From NCBI RefSeq assembly GCF_024055715.1, contig NZ_JAMXMV010000023.1, positions 40,913 to 104,912 of the forward strand: a stretch of DNA of 64,000 bases, in the 5' to 3' direction. The translations under genes were made by a program, and so were the position numbers. Below the pieces are notes generated by a model. That model saw only the letters and a program-made list of their open reading frames with translations, ran no database searches and was not told the DNA's origin. This document shows positions 16,082 through 23,644 of this stretch, piece after piece; position 1 is the stretch's first letter, and each line of letters begins with the position of its first letter. This stretch comes from Actinoallomurus soli (lineage in GTDB: Bacteria > Actinomycetota > Actinomycetes > Streptosporangiales > Streptosporangiaceae).

Positions 16082-17470
16082 TCACAGCCGCCACAGGTGG
16101 ATGCGGCCGTCCGAACCACCACCGGCCAGCATCGTGCCGTCCGGACTGAACGCCACTGAGAAGCCGGTCGTCGAGCCGAACGTGTGGACCTCCTTGGCGG
16201 TTCGCGCGTCCCAGACCGTGACGGTCGGGCCGTTCTCCTCGTCGCAGGCGGCCAGGTAACGGCCGTCGGGGCTGAACGCGACCTTGCCACTCGTGCCGCC
16301 GGCGAAGCGTACGGCGGGCTTGTGCGTGGCGACGTCCCAGGTCGCGACGTCGACCTTGGCGCCGGCACCGGCCACGGTCGTCCCGTCCGGGCTGAACGCC
16401 ACGACGTGCCGGGACTTCTGGGGGTCGCCGGTGCCTCGGGACAGCACGGCGGTCTGCCGTCCCGCGGCGGTGTCCCACAGCCGGACGGCGTCGCCGTTGT
16501 CGGCGCTGGCGAGTGTCCTGCCGTCCGGGCTGAACGCCACGTCCCACACCCCGGCCGAGTCGGTGTCGAGCACGCGGTCGGCCGGCGGGCCGGGGGTCGG
16601 CCGGAGGTCGGCCACCGTACGGACCGGGCGCGGACTCGGGAGGAGTGGCGGGCGGTGGCGCGGCCTGCTGGACGAGGAGGGCGCGGACGGCCTCCGGGGT
16701 GGGCCGGGCGTCGGGGTCCTTGCTGAGGAGGCCGGTGAGGACGTCCGTCAGGGGGCCCGCGCGGGTCGGCGGCGGTGGGTCTTCGGTGGCGATGGCGACG
16801 AAGACCGCGCCGTGTGTCGGCCCCTGGAACGGGGGCGGCCCTCGACCGCGGCGTACAGGGTGGCGCCGAGCGCCCACAGGTCCGACCGCGGCGTGGCGGC
16901 GTGGCCGCGGACCTGTTCCGGTGACATGTACGCCGGGGTGCCGAGCTGGACGCCGGACTTCGTCAGCGTGGCGTCGCCCTCCAGCACGGCGATGCCGAAG
17001 TCGGTGAGGACCGCGCGGTCGCCGTCCAGCAGCACGTTCGGCGGCTTGACGTCGCGGTGCACGATGCCGGCGGCGTGCGCGGCGGCGAGCGCGTCCAGCA
17101 TCTGACGGCCGATGTCCGCGACCCGCCGTACGGGCAGCGGCCCGTCCGTACGCAGCACCTGGTCCAGCGACCGCCCCGGGACCAGCTCCATGACCAGCCA
17201 CGGACGGCCGACATCGATCACCCGGTCGTGCAGGGCCACGATGCCGGGGTGGTGCAGGCGGGCGGCGGCGCGCGCCTCGCGGGCGGCCCGGGCGTACCAC
17301 TCGCGCCGGTCGGCGTCATCGATCTCGTCGGGCAGCCGCAGCTCCTTGACGGCGACCTCACGATCGAGCTCGGCGTCGTACGCGCGCCACACGCGGCCCA
17401 TGCCGCCGCGCCCGATGAGCCCGAGGATCCGGTAGCGGCCGGCAAGGATTTCCCCGGGTTGACCGTGCAT
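16082..17470 (-). pseudogene. Ser/Thr protein kinase with WD40 repeats, two frameshifts
   Basis: From 17470 the kinase domain is intact up to about residue 200: GRGGMGRV loop, Lys42 in VAVKEL, HRDVKPPN with Asp140, DFG 157-159, SPEQ. Near 16848 the frame changes: the expected EGRPPFQG continues one frame over, consistent with one C lost from a run. That frame runs through PTHGAVFVAIATEDPPPP and SKDPDARPTPEAVRAL to about 16625, then returns to the first frame (GTG 16615) for four WD40 repeats (AFSPDGRTLAS, AFSPDGTTVAG, AFSPDGRYLAA, AFSPDGTMLAG). Restored, it would be about 460 residues and soluble. The two opposite shifts could be sequencing errors or real decay. No membrane segment is seen. 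Confidence 0.85.
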
Positions 17471-17590
17471 TGAACGAACATAGCGAACCGGACATTACGC
17501 CGAGTCGGCACTGCCGCAGCCGCGAGCCGATCACTGAGTCCCTGCCTGTCCTCGCTCTGGGATGGGAGCCTCGACCGTCCGCGTGACCCC

Positions 17591-18328
17591 TTATTCAGAT
17601 ACGCGGAGGATGTCGGGCTGCTCGGGGCCGTGCGGGATGTCGAAGGTGTCCTCGCCGGTGCGCAGCAGCCGCAGCACAACGCCGGCCGCGTACTCCGGCC
17701 GGTGAACCACCATGCCCGGCCGGGGTGGCACGCCGTCCTTGAAGATGCCGTTGCCGAACTCGGTCGCGGTCACCGAGGGCAGCAGCAGCGACACCGCGAT
17801 TCCGTCCGCGGCGAGTTCTTCTCGCAACACCGAGCTGATCATGTTCACCGCCGACTTGGTCGCCGCGTACGCCCCCACCCCGGTCGCGACCCGGCGGGTG
17901 GTGCCCGAGCTGACGTTCACGATCCGCCCGAAGCCCCGCTCCCGCATGGCCGGCAGCACCGCCTGGGTGACGGCGACCAGGCTGGCCACGTTGAGGTCGA
18001 GGATCTTGCGGTACTCGGCGACATCGATGTCGGCGATCGGTCCCGCGATGCTGGCGCCGGCGTTGTTCACCAAGCCGTCGATCCGCCCGTGCCGGTCCAG
18101 TGCGGCTGCGACCAGGTCGCGCACCTGCGTGGCGTCGGTCACGTCGGTGGGCACCGCCAGCGCCCCGTCGAGTTCCTCGCTCAACGCGGCCAGCCGGTCC
18201 GCCCGGCGCGCGGCCAGTACCGGATACGCCCCGGCGGCGTGCAGCAGCCGCGCGGTGGCCTCGCCGATCCCGGACGACGCGCCCGTGACGATCACCGTCC
18301 GGCCGGTCAGGTCAATCAGATCCGTCAT
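17591..18328 (-). CDS. Classical short-chain dehydrogenase/reductase
   Basis: 245 residues. Motifs are complete: TGASSGIG at about 15-22, DVTD, NNAG at about 89, Ser in NVSSGTT, YAATK near 153, and PSVTATEF. Length and pattern are those of classical NADP(H)-dependent SDRs (YdfG/clavulanate-dehydrogenase-like). Substrate unknown. It stands alone on the minus strand. A single 10-bp sequence like the 11-bp repeat half-site lies only a few bases before the start and is probably chance. Confidence 0.93.
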   Translation of the reverse strand: MTDLIDLTGRTVIVTGASSGIGEATARLLHAAGAYPVLAARRADRLAALSEELDGALAVPTDVTDATQVRDLVAAALDRHGRIDGLVNNAGASIAGPIADIDVAEYRKILDLNVASLVAVTQAVLPAMRERGFGRIVNVSSGTTRRVATGVGAYAATKSAVNMISSVLREELAADGIAVSLLLPSVTATEFGNGIFKDGVPPRPGMVVHRPEYAAGVVLRLLRTGEDTFDIPHGPEQPDILRVSE

Positions 18329-18504
18329 GGTTCAACGTGTATCAGACCGCGGCGCCAGGCGATCACGGTGCAGCCGCCGATGGGGCGCACGGTGAGGTCC
18401 GGTAAGGGAGAGGGACACCTGCTTACAAAAATGGGCGCACCCGTGCCGTTATCAGGAAGCCCGTACAGTGACCATGAGGCTTCGAATAAGCGACAGAAAA
18501 AGGT

Positions 18505-18539
18505 ACGTGGCGGCGGGAGTTCGCGGAGCGCCGCCACGT
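18505..18539 (-). terminator. Intrinsic terminator of the crystallin-like gene
   Basis: Arms ACGTGGCGGCG and CGCCGCCACGT (11 bp, perfect) enclose a 13-base loop. On the minus strand CCTTTTTCTG follows, giving a T-run. It begins six bases after the stop of the 18545-18886 gene. Confidence 0.88.
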
Positions 18540-18544
18540 TATTC

Positions 18545-18886
18545 TCAGTTGAAGTGGATTTCCTGGAACACCACTCCGGCCGGGCCGAAGTACAGTTCCT
18601 GGTAGTTACCGAAGCGCACGTGCTTGCCGTCACTCGCCCGGACGAGATAGCCGCTGTTGTTCCCGGCCCGGATGAGGTCGACGGCGAATCCCATGCCGTA
18701 CGTGACGTCGTGTCCCTCGAGGCACTCGCTCAGCGGCGCGCCGCCGTTGGTGCTCGAGGCGTGCAGAACGAAGAATGTATCGGGGGTGCACTCGACGTCC
18801 GCGTGCGCCGGGGAAGCAAGCATCCCCGCCGACAAGGCTGCGACACCCGCTGCGGTCATTCCGGTCGCGATCACTCGCTTGAGCAT
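18545..18886 (-). CDS. Small secreted beta/gamma-crystallin-like protein
   Basis: 113 residues from ATG 18886, with AAGGAG six bases upstream. The signal peptide (about 1-28) ends SPAHA. The mature domain of about 85 residues has two cysteines (VECTPD, SECLEG) and the phrases VDLIRAGNN and VFQEIHF. These recall Streptomyces secreted crystallin-type proteins, where I-x-x-G-N-N precedes a strand. That family call is tentative. The gene is monocistronic, with its own terminator. Confidence 0.72.
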   Translation of the reverse strand: MLKRVIATGMTAAGVAALSAGMLASPAHADVECTPDTFFVLHASSTNGGAPLSECLEGHDVTYGMGFAVDLIRAGNNSGYLVRASDGKHVRFGNYQELYFGPAGVVFQEIHFN

Positions 18887-19097
18887 TTGGGCTCCTTCCA
18901 AAGCCTCCGTAGCCTTCAGGTAGTAAGACGTGGCTATACACAAAATGGTTTACTCCGCATGATCGCTGTTTTCCACGCAGCGGCCAAAGGGCGGCATCCG
19001 GTCGGTGCATTCGCGGTGGCCGGCGCCTCATGGTCCCCCGACGGGGACCACGCCGAGACTCCGGCCGCATGGGCGCCTCGCTGCTCACCTCGGGGTT

Positions 19098-19310
19098 TCA
19101 GCCGGGCAGCAGACCGCGCTGCCCTCCGTGGACGCCCACCACGGTCCCGTTCACGTAGCTGCTGCGGTCCTCGACCAGGAACAGCACGACGTCCGCGATC
19201 TCCCTCCGGGTCGCCGATCCGGCCGCGCGGTCACCTGGTCCATCGCATCGCCGACGGCGGCCGGCAGCGGCTCCGTCCCCTGGGTGCGCACCGGCCCGGA
19301 CGCGACGCGG
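19098..19310 (-). pseudogene. 3' remnant of a short-chain dehydrogenase
   Basis: Read on the minus strand, two frames together give an SDR tail: GPVRTQGTEP..AVGDAMDQVTA, then after a shift EIADVVLFLVEDRSSYVNGT and VVGVHGG, stop at 19098. This is the usual SDR ending (GRPEEIA-VVFL-S--S-Y-NG-----GG). The Rossmann and catalytic parts are missing. It abuts the 3' end of the 12-residue-repeat gene. Confidence 0.65.
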
Positions 19311-19327
19311 CCGCCCCTGCTCGCGGG

Positions 19328-20371
19328 CTATGCGGGAGGCAGCAGGAGCCCCGCGGGCGGATCCGTGGCGATGTCCTTACCGAGGCCGCCCCGGCGGCCG
19401 GAGAACGTCGCGTCGCTGAAGTCGACGGTGCCGCCGGAGAACTTGGCACCGGTGAAGACGACGGTGGTGCCGCAGAACTTCGCGTCGGTGAAGTGAAGGG
19501 TGCCGCCGGACAGAGTCGTGTCGGTGAAGTCGAGCGTGCCGCCGGAGAACGTCGCGTCGTTGAAGTGGGCGGTGGTGCCGGAGAACTCCGCACCGTTGAA
19601 GCCGAGGACGCCGCCGGAGAGCGCCGCGCCGGTGAAGTGGACGGAGCCGGCGGAGAACTCCGCGCCGGCGAAGTCGAGGGCGCCGCCGGAGCACGTCACG
19701 CCGGTGAAGTCGAGGGAGGCGCCGGAGAACACCGCGTTGATGAAGTAGTTGGTGGCACCGGAGAACGTCGCGTCGCCGAAGTGGACGGTGCCGCCGGAGA
19801 ACACCGCGGAGACGAAGTGGACGGGGCCGCCCGAGAAGGTCGCTCCCGTGAAGTCGAGGGAGGCGCCGGAGAACCTGGCGCCGGTGAAGTCGACGGTGGC
19901 TCCCGAGAACACGGTGCCGGTGAAGTCGAGGGTGCCGCCGGAGAACACGGCGTCGCGGAAGTCGACGGTGCCGCTGGCGAACTCCGCGCCGCTGAAGTCG
20001 CCTCCGTCGAAGCGGGCACCGGTGAAGTTGAAGTCATGGCCTCGCCAGGAGACCCGGGCGTTGTCGCGAAGGTGCGCGGCGATGATCGAGATGACGGTGT
20101 GGTGCACCTCCTGGCTGCCGCCGAACGCCAACTGTTCGGCGGCCGGAGGGCCGGCCTCCGGGGAAGGTTCGTACGGCGTCCGCAGGTAGGCGCACAGCTC
20201 GTCGATGCAGGTCTGCCGGCCCTCCTCCCAATCGTCGGCCAGGCCGGCCAGCGCGTGAACCCCGGCCAGCCGCACCGCGGTCTCGGCGTGTCCAAGCCGC
20301 CTCGTCGCCCTGGCGAACCGTCTGTCGAACGCCCGCACCCGGTCATCCTCTCCGCGCCGCTGCTCCGACAT
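19328..20371 (-). CDS. Pentapeptide-repeat-like protein with a 12-residue period
   Basis: 347 residues if it starts at ATG 20371 (a GTG/ATG pair at 20413/20410 adds 14). The first 90 residues resemble the conserved front region of actinobacterial pentapeptide-repeat proteins (AVRLAGVHALAGLADDW, CIDELCAYLRTPYEP), but the usual membrane helices before it are absent. Sixteen back-to-back units of 12 residues follow, pattern F-S-G-x-x-x-x-F-x-x-A-x. Phe therefore recurs at alternating 7- and 5-residue steps instead of every 5. A right-handed beta-helix is likely. Function unknown; some family members bind DNA gyrase. The end is a short Pro/Leu tail. Confidence 0.8.
   Translation of the reverse strand: MSEQRRGEDDRVRAFDRRFARATRRLGHAETAVRLAGVHALAGLADDWEEGRQTCIDELCAYLRTPYEPSPEAGPPAAEQLAFGGSQEVHHTVISIIAAHLRDNARVSWRGHDFNFTGARFDGGDFSGAEFASGTVDFRDAVFSGGTLDFTGTVFSGATVDFTGARFSGASLDFTGATFSGGPVHFVSAVFSGGTVHFGDATFSGATNYFINAVFSGASLDFTGVTCSGGALDFAGAEFSAGSVHFTGAALSGGVLGFNGAEFSGTTAHFNDATFSGGTLDFTDTTLSGGTLHFTDAKFCGTTVVFTGAKFSGGTVDFSDATFSGRRGGLGKDIATDPPAGLLLPPA
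19406..19981 (-). repeat. Sixteen 36-bp tandem repeats inside the coding region
   Basis: Exactly 576 bp, 16 units of 36 bp, each encoding one 12-residue unit of the 19328-20371 protein. Unit boundaries are well kept (TTC TCC GGC at most starts on the coding strand), and no unit has gained or lost a base. The array could shrink or grow in whole units. Confidence 0.88.
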
Positions 20372-20564
20372 TTTCCCGTCTTCGGCGCGACACCGTTTGC
20401 GGGAGTTCATCACCGACGAACTCCAGCGCGTCCAGGATGCCCTGCACCGACAGGGGTGTACATGCCTTCAGGCGCGGGAGGGAGATCGCGCGCGTGGAGG
20501 ATGACGAGGGCGGCTCGGCCGTACGGAGCAGGGGCCACCGGCAGGAGACCCCACACCTGGGCCG

Positions 20565-21497
20565 CTAAGCGGGTGTGCGAGAAGGGATGGCGTCGAGCGT
20601 GGCGAGGGTGGCCGCGTCGATGGTGAGCGCACCGGCTGCGATGTTCTCTTCGAGGTGTTCCTGACCGGCGGTGCCGGGGATCGGCAGGACGTTCGGTGCG
20701 CGGTGGAGCAGCCAGGCGAGGCCGACCTGCGCCGGGGTGCAGCGGAGGGATCCAGCGGCGGCGAGAACGGCCGGCTCGTCCGTCACCTTCGGGGAGCCGG
20801 GCAGTTCGCCGCCGAGGGGAAAGTAGGGAACCCATGCGATGCCCGCCTCGGCGCACAGTCGCAGCATGTCCTCGTCGCCGCGGGAGACGAGGCTGTAGGC
20901 GTTCTGCACGCAGGCGATGCCGGCCGGGAGCGCGCGGCGCAGCTCGTCCAGGGTCACGGTGCTCAGCCCGATCGCGCCGATTTTGCCTTCCTCGCGTAGT
21001 GCGATCATCGCCGCGAGCTGGTCGTCGAGGTCCACGACCTGGTCCGCCCCGACGGGAATGGGAGGGTTGGCACCGGGGCGGCGCAGGTTGACGACCGGGA
21101 TCTGGTCGAGGCCGAGGCCGGTGAGGTTGGCATCGACGCCGGCGGCGAGCTCTTCCGGCCGCTGCGCGAGGCGCAGCGGGTGGGGACCGCCCGGGTCGGG
21201 TTCGGCACCGACCTTGCTGACGACCGTGACGCCGTCACCGGGACCGATCGCCGCGCGGATGAGCTCGTTGACGAAGCCGTCGCCGTAGAAGTGGGCGGTG
21301 TCCAGGTGATCGACGCCGAGTTCCACGGCGCGGCGCAGGAGCGCGACGGCCGCGTCGGGGTCGTGTCGCAGGTGCCGTAGCTGCATCGCGCCGTAGCCGA
21401 TGCGCGCGACGGTGCGTCCGGCCATCCGCCCGGGGCCGCCGGGGCGTCCGCGGCCTTCGCGCGCCGGCTCTGCCGGTGAATCGCTCCGTGATGTCAT
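20565..21497 (-). CDS. Aldo/keto reductase (copy 1) lacking the usual catalytic His
   Basis: 310 residues. AKR marks: GYGAMQL, Asp and Tyr in DHLDTAHFYG, Lys in VVSKVG, EGKIGAIGLS, and the cofactor end IPGTAGQEHLEEN. The tetrad His, normally in L-H-R/x-D, is replaced: PVVNLRRPG has Arg in its place. The same change occurs in the paralogue at 27125, so it is a subgroup trait. It is divergent from the TetR gene at 21578 across an 80-bp gap with two operators. Substrate unknown; it should use NADP(H). Confidence 0.92.
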   Translation of the reverse strand: MTSRSDSPAEPAREGRGRPGGPGRMAGRTVARIGYGAMQLRHLRHDPDAAVALLRRAVELGVDHLDTAHFYGDGFVNELIRAAIGPGDGVTVVSKVGAEPDPGGPHPLRLAQRPEELAAGVDANLTGLGLDQIPVVNLRRPGANPPIPVGADQVVDLDDQLAAMIALREEGKIGAIGLSTVTLDELRRALPAGIACVQNAYSLVSRGDEDMLRLCAEAGIAWVPYFPLGGELPGSPKVTDEPAVLAAAGSLRCTPAQVGLAWLLHRAPNVLPIPGTAGQEHLEENIAAGALTIDAATLATLDAIPSRTPA

Positions 21498-21528
21498 GGG
21501 ATCCTGCTCTCGTCAGTGACGGACGAAA

Positions 21529-21575
21529 CGGAGGGCCTCCGCTTAGTCCACCGTAGCGTTAACGGAGGATCTCCG
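21529..21575. promoter_or_regulatory. Two similar palindromic operators
   Basis: CGGAGGGCCTCCG (21529-21541) and CGGAGGATCTCCG (21563-21575) both sit in AACGGAGG..CTCCGCTT contexts, 34 bp apart. They lie between the divergent AKR and TetR genes. The second overlaps the likely RBS (GGAGG) of the TetR TTG start at 21578, so binding would also block its translation. Confidence 0.78.
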
Positions 21576-21577
21576 CT

Positions 21578-22240
21578 TTGAGTCAGCCCGAACCGGCGCC
21601 CACCGGTCAACGGCCCGGCGCGGCAGGACGGCCGGCGCGCGCTGACGCACGGCGTAACCGCGAGAAACTCATCACGGCCGCACGGGCCGCGTTCGCCGCC
21701 GCTCCCGGCGGCCAGGTCGCGCTGGAGGCCATCGCCTCCCAGGCCGGGGTCGGCACCGGCACTCTCTACCGGCACTTCCCCACGCGCGAGGCGCTCATCG
21801 AAGCGGTCCACGCGGCCGAGCTCGACGACGTCACGGCGAGCGCCTCCGTGCTGCTCGGCCGGTTCCCCCCCGACGTCGCGCTGAGAGCGTGGATGGACCG
21901 CTACGCCACGTTCTGGGAGACCAAGCACGCCATGCTCGGCGCGCTGCGAGCGGGCTCCGCGCCAGGGCGCATCTCGCCCTCCACCCGAGAGCGCGTCATC
22001 ACCGCGATCACGCCGATCCTCGCGTGCGGCGCCGAAGCGGGCCTGCTGCGCGCGGACGTCCGTCCCGACGACGTCGCGGGCCTGCTGCTCGGTGTTTTCC
22101 TCTCCACCGCCGCCAGCGGCACTCCCGAGGAGGCCGGCCGGCTACTCGATCTCGTCGTCGACGCACTCCGCCCGCGGGGCGACGGCACCGCGGGGGATCC
22201 CGCCTCCCAGGAGGCGACGGCGGACCGCCGAAGCCGCTGA
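21578..22240 (+). CDS. TetR-family regulator of AKR copy 1
   Basis: 220 residues from a TTG start at 21578 with GGAGG nine bases upstream; no ATG is available before the DNA-binding part. Helix-turn-helix: REKLITAARAAFAAAPGGQ, EAIASQAGVGTGTLYRHFPT. The ligand domain has the DVAGLLLGVFL phrase common in SbtR/YjdC-like actinobacterial TetRs. It most likely represses the divergent AKR gene through the paired palindromes at 21529-21575. Confidence 0.93.
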   Translation: MSQPEPAPTGQRPGAAGRPARADARRNREKLITAARAAFAAAPGGQVALEAIASQAGVGTGTLYRHFPTREALIEAVHAAELDDVTASASVLLGRFPPDVALRAWMDRYATFWETKHAMLGALRAGSAPGRISPSTRERVITAITPILACGAEAGLLRADVRPDDVAGLLLGVFLSTAASGTPEEAGRLLDLVVDALRPRGDGTAGDPASQEATADRRSR

Positions 22241-22251
22241 CAGGACCCCGC

Positions 22252-23457
22252 CTACGCCTGCCGTCGCGGCTCCGTCGGATAGACGAGGGGAAGGCCGGCG
22301 ACGCCGACCAGTCCGGCCGGCCAGAGGGCCGCCGGGCGTACTCCCTCGGCGAGTTCGTAGGTCGGGATGCGGCGGTGCCATTCCTCCAGGACCGTCTTCA
22401 TCTCCAGCCGCGCGAGATGAGCCCCGAGGCAGAAGTGCGGGCCGATGCCGAAGGCCAGATGGGGCTGGCGGCGGTGGAAGTCGATCGTGTCGGGCTCGGG
22501 ATGCTCCGCGGGGTCTCGGTCGGCGACCGCGACGGCGACATGGACGGCGGAACCCGCGGTGACCCGGTGGCCGTCCAGGTGCACGTCCTCGACGGCCACG
22601 CGGGGAAGGGTCAGGATCGGGCCGTCGATGCGCAGGAGCTCCTCGATCGCGTCGGGGACGATGCCCGGGTCGTCGACGAGCTGCCGCCGTAGGTCCGGCC
22701 GGGTGGCCAGGATCGCGAAGGCGTTCGAGAGGGCGTCGGTCACGGTGTCGAGCCCCGCGAGGACGAATTGGAAGCACATGCCGAGGAGCTCATGCTCGGT
22801 GAGGCGGTCGTCACCGGTGTCGGCGAGGAGGACCGCCAGCAGATCGGTGCCGCCGCTCTCCGTGCGGCGCGCCGCGATGTGCTCGACCAGATAGCCGAAG
22901 AGCTCGCGGGCGGCCGTGGCGGCGGCCTCGGAGGGGGCCTCGGCCCCGAACTCGGGAGCCGAGCTGAGGATGGCGTCCTTCCAGGCGATCAGGCGATCGC
23001 GATCGGCGAGCGGCAGCCCGAACATCGTCAGGAACACCTGCGCCGGCAGGGGCACGGCGATGCTCGAGACGAAGTCGCAGCGGCCCGCGTCGGCGACCTC
23101 GCCGACCAGCCGGGCGGCGAGCGCTCTGATCTCGGGCTCCATCGCCCTGATCCGGCGCGGGCTGAAGTGGGGCTGGAGCAGGCGCCGGTAGCGGGTGTGC
23201 TCGGGCGGATCGAACGCGATCGGCAGCATCGGCACCGGGCTGCCCGCGCTCTCGTAGGCCCGCTTGGAGGAGAAGAGCTCCGGATGCCGCAGGACGTACT
23301 CGGCCGTGTCCCGTGAGACGGCCGCGACCCCGGTGGTGACCCTGGTGACCGGTCCTCGCTCGCGAATCCGGGCGTAGGCGGTGTCCCGGTCCTCGCCGAC
23401 CGGGAGCGCTTCGATCGAAAGAGGCCGCTCGACGCCGGGTTCGCCATGGTCAGTCAT
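22252..23457 (-). CDS. Cytochrome P450
   Basis: 401 residues from ATG 23457. The heme loop FGIGPHFCLGAHLARLE places the axial Cys at 343. The ExxR pair is in EELLRIDG, the I-helix acid/alcohol pair in LAGLDTVTDA, and DPPEHTRYRRLLQPHF is the usual N-terminal signature. All core residues are present and the length is normal for a soluble bacterial class I P450, which needs ferredoxin and reductase; neither is encoded beside it. It is convergent with the TetR gene and probably unlinked to it. Substrate unknown. Confidence 0.95.
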   Translation of the reverse strand: MTDHGEPGVERPLSIEALPVGEDRDTAYARIRERGPVTRVTTGVAAVSRDTAEYVLRHPELFSSKRAYESAGSPVPMLPIAFDPPEHTRYRRLLQPHFSPRRIRAMEPEIRALAARLVGEVADAGRCDFVSSIAVPLPAQVFLTMFGLPLADRDRLIAWKDAILSSAPEFGAEAPSEAAATAARELFGYLVEHIAARRTESGGTDLLAVLLADTGDDRLTEHELLGMCFQFVLAGLDTVTDALSNAFAILATRPDLRRQLVDDPGIVPDAIEELLRIDGPILTLPRVAVEDVHLDGHRVTAGSAVHVAVAVADRDPAEHPEPDTIDFHRRQPHLAFGIGPHFCLGAHLARLEMKTVLEEWHRRIPTYELAEGVRPAALWPAGLVGVAGLPLVYPTEPRRQA

Positions 23458-23644
23458 CGGGACGGTCCTCACTGTCGCCGAAGCCCTGGGTCGGGCAAAC
23501 CCTAACAAGCGGCCGACCGGCTGAGAACGGCACTTTGTTGAGGCCGGCCGGGGGCTTGGCTGCGTCGGCTCGCCGTGTTATGCGGGAGCCTCATCCCCGG
23601 TCCGTGGCGCGGGGACGGGCGCCGGGCCCGTCCCCCCGCGACGG

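Noticed and set aside
18337..18346. CGTGTATCAG half-site like those at 1946 and 5753
   Set aside because: Only one copy, a few bases before the SDR start codon, no partner at 11 bp; too close to act as an activator site.
17630..20626. Plus-strand open frame of about 1000 codons across the SDR, crystallin and repeat genes
   Set aside because: It spans three minus-strand genes and gaps between them; the repeat-like protein it shows is only the complement of the 36-bp array.
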